5,967 nt of DNA from Bacteroides sp. (GTDB taxonomy: Bacteria > Bacteroidota > Bacteroidia > Bacteroidales > Bacteroidaceae). Shown one piece after another: positions 1 through 5,967 of the stretch; positions within the stretch are counted from its first letter, which is position 1, and every line of letters begins with the position of its first letter. The DNA lies in NCBI GenBank assembly GCA_019412865.1, contig DXOJ01000258.1:1-5967 (forward strand). Reading direction: 5' to 3'. Made by a program: the position numbers and the translations under genes. A model generated the notes under the pieces. That model made no database searches. It was not told the DNA's origin and was given only the letters and a program-made list of their open reading frames with translations.

Positions 1-23
1 TGTTTGTTTCTCGATTGCGGATG

Positions 24-54
24 CAAAGGTAGGAACTTTTTTGAAACTGACAAA
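24..54 (-). promoter_or_regulatory. Leftward Bacteroides-type promoter (-33 TTTG, -7 TACCTTTG)
   Basis: Read on the - strand, TTTG (54-51) is followed after exactly 19 bases by TACCTTTG (31-24). This fits the known Bacteroides primary-sigma consensus of TTTG, 19-21 bases, TAnnTTTG. It is the best promoter match in the window. Transcription would start near position 16-18 and leave the window at the left edge. The gene served is not visible. From memory a ribosomal protein gene such as rpsT lies near recO in some Bacteroides, but that cannot be confirmed here. Confidence 0.72.
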
Positions 55-343
55 TGATTCATGGGAAAATTTTCGTGGAATATGTATTTTTTTTCAAAGT
101 AACCTTCGTTTTGCGTTGATATTCAATGGGATATAAGCTTTTGCTTTTTGTAAAAAAGCGTCTTTATTATGTAAAACCTTCGAGGAACTGTTTTTGAATA
201 TACCTTATTATATATAATGAAATACAATCTATGTGCTTATGACTCTTTTTATAGCTGGCTATAATAATGTATTGTTGAAGCATGATTTCTTTTTTTTTGT
301 TGTTAATGCCTTTAAAAACTCTCTGATTACTATCTATTTTTTG

Positions 344-351
344 TAGTTTTG
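344..351 (+). promoter_or_regulatory. Candidate -7 element for recO
   Basis: TAGTTTTG matches TAnnTTTG in full and lies 29 bases before the recO start codon, which would leave a leader of roughly 20-25 bases. No TTTG or TTG is found 19-21 bases upstream; that interval reads ctct. The promoter would therefore be weak or depend on the -7 element alone, which is plausible for a low-abundance repair protein. Confidence 0.45.
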
Positions 352-380
352 CTTCGGATTGGAAACGAGGTTATTTGGTT

Positions 381-1109
381 ATGTTGCAAAAAACGAAAGG
401 AATAGTTCTTCATACATTAAAATACAATGATACTTCTATCATTGTAGATATGTATACAGAGTTGTCCGGCAGGGCTTCTTTCCTTGTAACAGTACCCCGT
501 TCACGGAAGGCGGCTGTAAAATCCGTACTTTTCCAACCGTTGTCTTTTATCGAGTTCGAGGCCGACTATCGGCCCAATGCAACACTCTATCGTGTGAAGG
601 AAGCGAAATCCTTTTATCCATTTTCTTCCATACCTTATGATCCGTATAAGTCTTCGATGGCACTTTTCTTGTCGGAGTTTCTTTACAGGGCTATCCGGGA
701 GGAGGCGGAGAACCGTCCGTTATTCGCCTATCTGCAACATTCTATCATTTGGCTGGACGAGTGTGGAGAGGGATTTGCCAATTTCCATCTGGTTTTCCTG
801 ATGCGTCTTTCGCGTTTTCTGGGGCTTTACCCGAATCTGGAAGATTATCATACCGGCGATTACTTCGATTTATTGAATGCCTGTTTCACTTCCATTCGTC
901 CCCAGCTACATTCTTCTTATATCAATCCTGAAGAGGCCGCCCGTCTCCGTCAGTTGATGCGCATGAACTATGAGACCATGCATCTTTTCGGTATGAGCCG
1001 TGCGGAGCGTACTCGCTGCCTGACGATCATGAATGATTATTATCGTTTGCATCTGCCGGACTTTCCGGCATTGAAATCACTGGAGGTATTGAAAGAACTG
1101 TTTGATTAA
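381..1109 (+). CDS. recO: DNA repair protein RecO
   Basis: RecO works in the cytoplasm in the RecF pathway: with RecR it loads RecA onto SSB-coated single-stranded DNA at gaps and can anneal complementary strands. The protein starts [17 protein letters not shown], the typical RecO opening, and residues 1-80 form the OB-fold region with basic residues (R39, R41, K42, K46) suited to DNA contact. Residues about 85-240 form the helical C-terminal domain, with FLGLYPN near 147-152 as a family landmark. The four-cysteine zinc motif of some RecO proteins is absent: only scattered C127, C168 and C213 are seen. I chose ATG at 381. An in-frame TTG at 375 would add two residues, but ATG gives the usual Bacteroides N-terminus, with a purine stretch (365-370, acgagg) upstream. 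The length of 242 is normal for the group. No obvious terminator follows, and the next gene has its own promoter candidate. Confidence 0.95.
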   Translation: MLQKTKGIVLHTLKYNDTSIIVDMYTELSGRASFLVTVPRSRKAAVKSVLFQPLSFIEFEADYRPNATLYRVKEAKSFYPFSSIPYDPYKSSMALFLSEFLYRAIREEAENRPLFAYLQHSIIWLDECGEGFANFHLVFLMRLSRFLGLYPNLEDYHTGDYFDLLNACFTSIRPQLHSSYINPEEAARLRQLMRMNYETMHLFGMSRAERTRCLTIMNDYYRLHLPDFPALKSLEVLKELFD

Positions 1110-1245
1110 TTAGTAACTTCTCTCCATCTGCTTGCTATATATTGTTTTAGCTCCGTTTTAGCGTCCGCCACTGTATATGGTAATTAATCAGGTGATAATA
1201 ACACTTCTTAATGTGGGTTTGTATGCTGTTCCTGAAAATATATGT

Positions 1246-1253
1246 TACTTTTG
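1246..1253 (+). promoter_or_regulatory. Candidate -7 element for the lipoprotein and PagL-like gene pair
   Basis: TACTTTTG fits TAnnTTTG. A TTTG at 1218-1221 is 24 bases upstream, wider than the usual 19-21, so the -33 part is imperfect. The expected start of transcription is near 1260. That leaves about 35 bases of leader to the ATG at 1295 but only about 13 to the ATG at 1274, one reason to prefer the later start. Confidence 0.5.
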
Positions 1254-1294
1254 TCCGTAGAGAATAAAAGAGCATGAACAAGAGAGAAAACAAT

Positions 1295-2248
1295 ATGAAA
1301 AGATTCCTATACCTGACAATCTGTCTTCTCATCCTGGGGGAGTTTTATGGTTGTAACGGAGACGTGTTTGTCGACGACTTCCGTCCTTCCGATTCCGAAC
1401 TGATGTTGGACGGGAACGGGGATGTTGCCACTATTCAATTTGCAGCTGCCAATTGGGATTGGTTAACAATGTATACAGCTTCCGGTTTTCCCTTTCAATA
1501 TAAAGTATATGATGCGGACAATCGCCTGGTAACAAATGATCAAGGTCCATTGCTGAACGGATTAGGCAAGATTGTGTGTGTCGGGGAGATGATTGATTTC
1601 ACCATCGAACGTGTTTATCCCGAAGAAGTGAAGATAACGGTGGGCGAGAATGCCCTTTCCGCTCCTTTTCAATTTCAACTCACGGCAAGCAACGAGTATG
1701 AGTGGCAGGAGATACACGTCGAGATCTCTCCGGCAGACAGATATGTAATGGACAGTATTATTTATTCTTTGGATGCATATTCTTACGATCCGGAAAACAA
1801 GATAGAGAAAAAAGAAGGCGTCTCCTTTCATAACTTAACAAGTGTTTCGTCTACATACACGTTTTTTCCTTTCGAGTCTTTTTACCATTTTATAAAATTC
1901 AAAAGCGATGTGCCCGAAGCTTTTCAGCTACTGGGCGAAGCCGGTCTGACAGTGGAAATACCAAGTATGAAAGACGGATATTTAGTGATGAACGGCAAAC
2001 GGGTGCCATTTATTTCTGAACAACAAATGTTGCCTTCCTCCAATACGGAACAGAAAGAAGACATAATTCCTCCCCGAACTTCTCGATATTACACTTTATT
2101 GATGATGTATGACTGGCTGGAAACCAGATATACCCTCTATGTTTCTCACTCCAAATCCAAGAAACAACGAATCGTAACCGGCACGTTACAAAGCAGAATG
2201 CCTGTAAAATATAACATAATACACAAGGATATCCCTTTCAATAACTAG
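1295..2248 (+). CDS. Putative lipoprotein of unknown function, upstream partner of a PagL-like gene
   Basis: I do not recognise this family. The N-terminus is a lipoprotein signal peptide: MKR, a hydrophobic core (LYLTICLLILG) and a lipobox-like FYGC with C20 as the lipidated residue. The bulky F at -3 makes it an imperfect lipobox. After the cysteine comes NGDVFVDD, acidic but not a clear export signal, so periplasmic or surface location is open. The mature part is rich in alternating hydrophobic residues, suggesting beta-sandwich folds. Residues 34-60, with VATIQF and NWDW, loosely resemble the first strands of BACON or Ig-like modules. No catalytic motif is seen. I chose ATG 1295 over the in-frame ATG 1274 because the purine-rich agagagaaaa (1281-1290) precedes it and MKR-hydrophobic is a cleaner signal start; 1274 would add seven residues. 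Its stop is 7 bases before the next gene, so co-translation is likely. Confidence 0.82.
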   Translation: MKRFLYLTICLLILGEFYGCNGDVFVDDFRPSDSELMLDGNGDVATIQFAAANWDWLTMYTASGFPFQYKVYDADNRLVTNDQGPLLNGLGKIVCVGEMIDFTIERVYPEEVKITVGENALSAPFQFQLTASNEYEWQEIHVEISPADRYVMDSIIYSLDAYSYDPENKIEKKEGVSFHNLTSVSSTYTFFPFESFYHFIKFKSDVPEAFQLLGEAGLTVEIPSMKDGYLVMNGKRVPFISEQQMLPSSNTEQKEDIIPPRTSRYYTLLMMYDWLETRYTLYVSHSKSKKQRIVTGTLQSRMPVKYNIIHKDIPFNN

Positions 2249-2255
2249 CATATCA

Positions 2256-3482
2256 ATGATTAGAAATAGGAACGCCATACGGTTGCTGTGCCTCCTTTGC
2301 CTCCTGGTACATCCGGCAATCAACGTAAATCTGGAAGCCCAGACAATCATCGGACAACGGAACGACAGCGTCAGCCATCCCTTGATCCGCCATCAGCTCG
2401 GCTTTGACATCCGTCCGGGCTATATCGTCTCCACCCATAGTTTTCTGCAAGGAGACAATGCGCAACAAAAGAAAATCGACCAATCGCTTTCTTTCCATTT
2501 CAAGTACGCTTTCAGATTCGGCAAAGAATCCAATCTAGGCAGGCTCTTTCCTCATACCTATCAGGGTATTGGCGTTTCCTACCATACCTTCTTTAGTCCC
2601 GTTGAATTGGGAAATCCGGTGTCGGTATACGCTTTTCAAGGGTCACGTATCGCGCAACTGTTGCCCCGCCTATCGCTCGATTATGAATGGAACTTCGGAG
2701 CTTCTTTTGGCTGGAAGAAATATGACGAACTATCCAATCCGCAAAACGTGTTGGTTGGCTCCAAGATCAATGCATACATCAATCTCGGCTTTTTGCTGAA
2801 CTGGCAAGTTCACAGGTATTGGAAACTGGCGGCAGGCGTAGATCTCACCCATTTCTCCAATGGAAACACGCATTATCCTAATGGCGGTCTTAATGTTATT
2901 GGAGGAAGAATCGGCATCGTACGTGCTTTGGGCGCGGATGAGGCGCCCGGTTCCATCACTCCCGGATGGCTCTTTATAAAGCCTCACGTCAGCTATGACT
3001 TGGTGATTTACGGAGCCACCCGCAAAAGAGGACTGATTGGAGACGATGTGTCGAGTCTGATTCCCGGTTCGTTCGGAGTGGCGGGCGTCAATTTCGCCCC
3101 GATGTATAATTTCAATAACTATTTTCGGGCAGGGCTTTCTGCAGATGCGCAATATGATGAGAGTGCCAATCTTAAGGAGTATAGAGTGGGCGAGTTCTAC
3201 TCGGGTGATTTGAAGTTTCATCGTCCTCCTTTCCGTAAGCAATTTGCCATGGGGTTATCTCTTCGGGCAGAACTGGTGATGCCTGTTTTCTCTATCAATG
3301 TCGGCGTCGGTCGGAACCTGATATACAGTGGGGATGATACAAAAGGGTTCTACCAGATTCTGGCTCTCAAAACTTATGTCACCCGGCATTTGTTTTTGCA
3401 CGTGGGATATCAGTTGAGCAAGTTTAAAGACCCCAGCAATCTGATGCTGGGACTTGGATATAGATTCCATGACAAACGATGA
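2256..3482 (+). CDS. Outer-membrane acyloxyacyl hydrolase / PagL-like lipid A 3-O-deacylase
   Basis: PagL-family enzymes are outer-membrane beta-barrels that remove the 3-O-linked acyl chain of lipid A. Here residues 1-28 look like a Sec signal peptide cleaved after LEA, before Q29. The diagnostic motif is at 198-204, THFSNGN, giving the family's catalytic His (H199) and Ser (S201) followed by the conserved Asn (N202). In Pseudomonas PagL the triad Glu lies 14 residues after the His; here that position is N213, within NGGLNVIG. The rest alternates hydrophobic and polar residues as barrel strands do and ends in GLGYRF before a short HDKR tail. At 408 residues it is about twice the size of classical PagL (roughly 150-180), with an extra strand-rich segment after residue 230 that may widen the barrel or form a second domain. 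The start lies 7 bases after the upstream lipoprotein stop with no ribosome site of its own, suggesting coupling. Family assignment is good; activity is inferred. Confidence 0.8.
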   Translation: MIRNRNAIRLLCLLCLLVHPAINVNLEAQTIIGQRNDSVSHPLIRHQLGFDIRPGYIVSTHSFLQGDNAQQKKIDQSLSFHFKYAFRFGKESNLGRLFPHTYQGIGVSYHTFFSPVELGNPVSVYAFQGSRIAQLLPRLSLDYEWNFGASFGWKKYDELSNPQNVLVGSKINAYINLGFLLNWQVHRYWKLAAGVDLTHFSNGNTHYPNGGLNVIGGRIGIVRALGADEAPGSITPGWLFIKPHVSYDLVIYGATRKRGLIGDDVSSLIPGSFGVAGVNFAPMYNFNNYFRAGLSADAQYDESANLKEYRVGEFYSGDLKFHRPPFRKQFAMGLSLRAELVMPVFSINVGVGRNLIYSGDDTKGFYQILALKTYVTRHLFLHVGYQLSKFKDPSNLMLGLGYRFHDKR

Positions 3483-3517
3483 AAGGGCAATCTTCGTTTG
3501 TTAATAACCTCCTTTTT
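3470..3517 (+). terminator. Possible terminator of the lipoprotein and PagL-like pair
   Basis: An inverted repeat ACAAACGA (3472-3479) / TCGTTTGT (3494-3501) encloses a 14-base loop and overlaps the stop codon of the PagL-like gene. A G-T and a T-A pair can extend it by two. A run of five T (3513-3517) follows, but 12 bases after the stem, so it is not a textbook intrinsic terminator. It sits in a convergent gap of 43 bases, where termination is expected. On the - strand no T run follows it. Confidence 0.35.
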
Positions 3518-3525
3518 CAATTTGA

Positions 3526-4281
3526 TTAAAATGTAAGTCCTCCTAATTGGATTATTCCATTATCTTTCCAAATATAATTAACTTTTACTTCTGTGATACC
3601 GGCGTCAGGATATCGTTGCTGATATTCTGCTGTTTTATCACTCTGTAGGATATATCCGTATCCCAATGATATTCCTGTAGCAAATTTAAAACCGAACTTC
3701 TCTGCTTTATCGTCATACATTAAGGTTAAAAAGGTAATATTCCATTCGTATGTGCCTTCTCTGAATATTCCCGAATCAGTTTTCATTGTGAACTTTTTGG
3801 TTTCCTGGTTGAATGTATAAGTAGCACCAATGAATGGTTTATCTTTTTCTCGTAACTCAATTTCTATCTCTGGGGGGATTCTTAGATCCACTGCTTTTAT
3901 TATTACTCCCGGATAATCAGGGTTACCTTTTAGCGGAATTCCCCAGTTGACAATTTCCGGACTGTTGAAGTATTTGACATATACGGAGATTTCACATGCT
4001 ATCTTATTATTGTCGGTATCGATAAGTCGTATCATGGTGTTCCCACTTTTGTAGGTAGTGATATATACGCTCATTTCGTCAAGAGTTGCAGTCGCAATTT
4101 CTTGATTTTCTGATTCTAACCTATAGTTGTGCTCTGTTAAGTCTGTTTCTATAATGACATGCCATGTGTCTCCTTCCCATATAGAGACTGATTTCTTTTC
4201 GACTTCGTATGGCTCCTCTTCAGAGCAACCATACGAAGATGCCAGTAATAATACAATTAGCAAAAGTCTATTGATTCTCAT
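3526..4281 (-). CDS. Putative surface lipoprotein with an N-terminal Big_2-like Ig domain
   Basis: The last gene of the leftward lipoprotein cluster, 251 residues. The signal peptide (MRINR, then LLLIVLLLAS) ends in SYGC, with C19 as the lipidation site. The next residues are SEEEP, an acidic run at +2 to +4 that matches the surface lipoprotein export signal known in Bacteroidota, so exposure on the outer face is likely. Residues 31-102 look like a bacterial Ig-like group 2 (Big_2) domain: the pattern W-E-G-D-T at the start, S-E-N-Q-E-I-A-T-A in the middle (compare the SSNPSVATV type) and a closing strand with CEISVYV. The remaining 150 residues are beta-rich and unrecognised; an N-terminal anchor with an Ig stalk would hold this part away from the membrane. 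The start is preceded by A-rich sequence and no clear promoter, so it is probably read through from upstream. Domain call is by eye. Confidence 0.8.
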   Translation of the reverse strand: MRINRLLLIVLLLASSYGCSEEEPYEVEKKSVSIWEGDTWHVIIETDLTEHNYRLESENQEIATATLDEMSVYITTYKSGNTMIRLIDTDNNKIACEISVYVKYFNSPEIVNWGIPLKGNPDYPGVIIKAVDLRIPPEIEIELREKDKPFIGATYTFNQETKKFTMKTDSGIFREGTYEWNITFLTLMYDDKAEKFGFKFATGISLGYGYILQSDKTAEYQQRYPDAGITEVKVNYIWKDNGIIQLGGLTF

Positions 4282-4361
4282 ACTTTTAAATATTTTTTAT
4301 AAATATATGCTAATATGGGAGATAATCCCTTTGTTTTACCGGGTAATAAAGTCTTTATTGC

Positions 4362-5087
4362 TTATTCCACGTAGACTTCTACGACCGTAAAGACATTGTT
4401 TGAACGGATATAAAGGTCAAATGTTCCATAAGGTCCGTTGACTATGTCAGGTGCTTTAGTTAGGGTTATTCTTAATTTGTTATTGGCAGATGTTACATTT
4501 AAGCCTTTTTTCCCTGCGCTATGTTCTTTCAAGAAAAACTCAATATTTTGGGGTAATGCTAATTCAACCGTTTCACCTATACGGTGAAGACTTCCAATAC
4601 CATACCTATATGCAGGCAACCCATTATTGTTAGGGAAAACAGATATATATTTTACAATTGCACCGATAGTCATGTCACTATTTACTATTTTAGATACAAC
4701 ATAGGCTTGATAATAACTTGCTTCTACTTGAATAGCGTGATTGCCTGACGGGAAATCTATAAGTGTATTTTTATCAAAAATCTGATAAATATGTCCGGGC
4801 GTAACCGCTACTTCGTGTGTGAGGTTGGTTAATGAGGGTAGAATATCTGCTCCAACTCCTGCGCCATTTCCTACGTCAGAAATGAAATTAGAAGATGTGA
4901 CGAAGTTATTAGCTTCATTGATATAAGTTTTTGATTCACCTAAATCGGTTTTTCCATTATGCTCATTAAGCATATTGAGTGTGATGGTATCTGCCGGATC
5001 ATCTGGCGTGTCATCATCACTACAATTAACGAAACACATAGTACAAAGGGATAACAAGAAAATCCCAACTATTTTTTTTGTATTCAT
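4362..5087 (-). CDS. Putative surface lipoprotein, possibly DUF5036 family
   Basis: The middle gene of the cluster, 241 residues. MNTKK and a hydrophobic core lead to FVNC, with C22 lipidated. SDDDTPDDP follows directly, an almost ideal acidic export signal of the Bacteroides type, so the mature protein should face outside. Residues 34-70 (ITLNMLNEHNGKTDLG, then YINEANNF) recall a Bacteroides protein family that I believe is DUF5036, a family of unknown function; this is from memory and uncertain. The rest looks beta-rich, with a C-terminal strand-like stretch YGTFDLYIRSNNVFTVVEVYV. No catalytic motif or cysteine pair is seen in the mature part. The upstream gene ends 30 bases before its start and the gap has no promoter element, so the two are probably co-transcribed. 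The start has the A-rich ttaaaaagaa upstream, usual for Bacteroides. Confidence 0.8.
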   Translation of the reverse strand: MNTKKIVGIFLLSLCTMCFVNCSDDDTPDDPADTITLNMLNEHNGKTDLGESKTYINEANNFVTSSNFISDVGNGAGVGADILPSLTNLTHEVAVTPGHIYQIFDKNTLIDFPSGNHAIQVEASYYQAYVVSKIVNSDMTIGAIVKYISVFPNNNGLPAYRYGIGSLHRIGETVELALPQNIEFFLKEHSAGKKGLNVTSANNKLRITLTKAPDIVNGPYGTFDLYIRSNNVFTVVEVYVE

Positions 5088-5117
5088 TTCTTTTTAATTT
5101 TTTGATTTATCAGGAAC

Positions 5118-5705
5118 TTAGTTTGACTTGGTGCTTACAAATATTTTATCGATATAATAGTCAATACTCTTTGAAGCATTGCGGAATAATAGTTGAAGCT
5201 TGTATTTCCCTTTAGGATATTCTTCTTGAGAAGGTAAAAAGAATCTTATTTTGACACTTTCATGAGAAGGTATTAAATATCCAAGATCATTTTTTACATA
5301 ATTATCCGGATAAACTAAAGGAATCCATGAATTATTACTTTCTCTATAGTGCAAGAAAGTATTGCTAATATAGATAATTGTATCGTTTGTATTATTAGTA
5401 ATTTCTGTTTTCAAGAATCCGTCTTTTGAGCAGGGGTCTTTTAATAAAAAGCACACTTTTATATGCTCATTTTCTCTTGTAATAAATTCTTTCCCTTGCA
5501 TTTGTTTTTCTTCTACAATCGTTTCTCCTGGCTCGATGGAATTAATGAAATGTGATATATCCATTTTATATGAATTAAGAGAGTCGATACTATTCTCATA
5601 ATCAAGGTTCACAGTATTTCTTGAATTACTTGTTTTATTATGACAACTGATTAACATGAATAAAACGATTCCATTGGTTATCAAAATAGATATTAATTTG
5701 AGCAT
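5118..5705 (-). CDS. Putative small lipoprotein with a predicted Ig-like beta-sandwich domain
   Basis: First gene of the leftward cluster, 195 residues. The signal peptide (MLK, then a hydrophobic stretch to residue 20) ends in LISC, a good lipobox with C21. The cysteine is followed by HNKTSN with no acidic run, so unlike the two genes after it this product may stay on the periplasmic side. Residues about 78-175 have the arrangement of bacterial Ig-like (Big_14-type) domains: VCFLLKD, EITNNTNDTIIYIS, a W-I-P-L-V-Y strand, LIPSHESVKIRFFLP and a final PKGKYKLQLLFR strand. The P-x-G-x-Y element before the last strand is common in those folds. Two cysteines, C85 and C92, could form a disulfide. 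The gene is notably AT-rich (16 G+C of 60 at 5281-5340). No function can be assigned. Confidence 0.75.
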   Translation of the reverse strand: MLKLISILITNGIVLFMLISCHNKTSNSRNTVNLDYENSIDSLNSYKMDISHFINSIEPGETIVEEKQMQGKEFITRENEHIKVCFLLKDPCSKDGFLKTEITNNTNDTIIYISNTFLHYRESNNSWIPLVYPDNYVKNDLGYLIPSHESVKIRFFLPSQEEYPKGKYKLQLLFRNASKSIDYYIDKIFVSTKSN

Positions 5706-5727
5706 AAGTTAAATATGAAATGAACTA

Positions 5728-5742
5728 GATAAGTTACTTATC
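5728..5742 (-). repeat. Perfect 15-bp palindrome in the leader of the lipoprotein cluster
   Basis: GATAAGT, a central T, then ACTTATC: seven arm bases each side. It lies 23 bases upstream of the start codon at 5705, between the -7 candidate and the gene. As RNA it could fold into a six-base stem with a three-base loop close to the translation start; as DNA it could be an operator for a dimeric regulator. Confidence 0.6.
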
Positions 5743-5745
5743 CAA

Positions 5746-5773
5746 CCCATTTGTGAATATTATTTAAAATGGG
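5746..5773 (-). repeat. Inverted repeat (7-bp arms, 14-base loop) in the same leader
   Basis: CCCATTT (5746-5752) and AAATGGG (5767-5773) are perfect complements around an AT-rich 14-base loop. It sits three bases beyond the palindrome at 5728-5742, giving the likely leader two consecutive stem-loops. No T run follows on the - strand, so a simple terminator is not indicated. Confidence 0.55.
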
Positions 5774-5806
5774 CGTTTAATTTTGATGCTATATTATCAA
5801 CCTTAA

Positions 5807-5814
5807 CAAATATA
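5807..5814 (-). promoter_or_regulatory. Candidate -7 element for the three-lipoprotein cluster
   Basis: On the - strand this reads TATATTTG, a full match to TAnnTTTG. Transcription would start near 5800, leaving a leader of about 95 bases before the ATG at 5705. No TTTG or TTG is found 19-21 bases upstream (toward 5834), so the promoter may need an activator. The phased repeats at 5883-5923 are placed to bind one. Confidence 0.45.
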
Positions 5815-5882
5815 GATGTAAAAGTTATACTTCCTTTAGATCTATACTCTGATAGATTGTTAGCTTTCATTGTCATGAATGA

Positions 5883-5923
5883 AATACTAATTAATACTAA
5901 TTAACAATAGTGCAATACTTAGT
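5883..5923. repeat. Helically phased 10-bp direct repeats AATACTAATT
   Basis: AATACTAATT occurs at 5883-5892 and again directly at 5893-5902. A third copy with two mismatches, AATACTTAGT, starts at 5914. The start-to-start steps are 10 and 21 bases, about one and two helical turns, so all copies face one side of the DNA. They lie 69-109 bases upstream of the leftward -7 candidate. The low sequence complexity of the region tempers the call. Confidence 0.5.
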
Positions 5924-5967
5924 AACTACTCAGGTATCTTTTCCTGAAAATTGAAAAAGTAATCCAA

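Larger units (their letters stand above)
1..380. other. Non-coding intergenic region between a leftward gene outside the window and recO
   Basis: About 380 AT-rich bases with no convincing reading frame. The left end carries a near-consensus leftward promoter (24-54) and the right end a -7 candidate for recO (344-351), so the two flanking genes are divergent. Between them I see a compact palindrome at 249-264 (TTATAGC, two-base centre, GCTATAA) and a run of nine T at 290-298. The T run is about 25 bases from the palindrome, so the two do not form a standard terminator. I see no tRNA, riboswitch or small protein here. Confidence 0.7.

Noticed and set aside
249..298. Palindrome at 249-264 followed by nine T, considered as a rho-independent terminator.
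   Set aside because: The T run starts 25 bases after the stem and no rightward gene lies upstream within the window.
2730..3242. Open 170-residue frame on the - strand inside the PagL-like gene.
   Set aside because: It lies wholly within a well-supported gene on the other strand, has no signal, motif or promoter, and its composition is that of an antisense shadow.
3503..3518. ACCTCCTTT in the convergent gap resembles the 3' end of 16S rRNA; read on the - strand it is a strong GGAGG ribosome site.
   Set aside because: No rRNA sequence precedes it and no start codon follows the GGAGG at a suitable distance on the - strand. Bacteroides also rarely rely on such sites, so it is probably chance.
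4290..4306. ATATTT / AAATAT inverted repeat before the Big_2-like lipoprotein gene.
   Set aside because: Six AT-only pairs in a very AT-rich gap are expected by chance.
4345..4359. Palindrome AATAAAG-T-CTTTATT just after the stop of the middle lipoprotein gene, considered as a terminator.
   Set aside because: It is AT-only except for one pair, allows at most six pairs with a three-base loop, and no T run follows on the - strand. The downstream gene also lacks its own promoter, so read-through is expected.
5930..5947. Inverted repeat TCAGG / CCTGA near the right edge.
   Set aside because: Five pairs around an eight-base loop with no T run on either strand; too short to interpret without the sequence beyond the edge.

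Overview
The window reads as a chromosomal segment of a gut Bacteroides or close relative (Bacteroidota). Four things point that way: a 242-residue RecO that looks like the Bacteroides form, promoter elements of the Bacteroides housekeeping type (TAnnTTTG at -7), A-rich start regions with almost no Shine-Dalgarno pairing, and four lipoproteins, two of them with acidic residues directly after the lipidated cysteine, as in the Bacteroidota surface-export signal. The species cannot be fixed from the sequence alone.

Layout. Positions 1-380 are AT-rich and non-coding. They hold a strong leftward promoter for a gene beyond the left edge and a weaker promoter candidate for recO. recO (381-1109, +) is the only core housekeeping gene. 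After a 185-base gap come two + strand genes 7 bases apart (1295-2248 and 2256-3482): a lipoprotein of unknown function and an outer-membrane beta-barrel of the PagL / acyloxyacyl hydrolase family, which would act on lipid A. A 43-base convergent gap with a modest hairpin follows. The right part, 5705 down to 3526 on the - strand, is a more AT-rich cluster of three small lipoproteins in the order 195 aa, 241 aa, 251 aa, separated by 30 and 80 bases and probably one transcript. Its 262-base upstream region has a -7 element, two inverted repeats in the likely leader and helically phased 10-bp direct repeats further upstream.

How the genes may work together. RecO acts in RecF-pathway recombination repair and has no evident tie to its neighbours. 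The lipoprotein and PagL-like pair are probably co-translated and may form an envelope unit, with the enzyme trimming the lipid A 3-O-acyl chain at the outer membrane. The lipoprotein trio carries different residues after the cysteine (HNKT, SDDD, SEEE), suggesting one periplasm-facing and two surface-exposed products. Nothing in their sequences shows an enzyme activity. No transposase, CRISPR array, tRNA or rRNA was seen.
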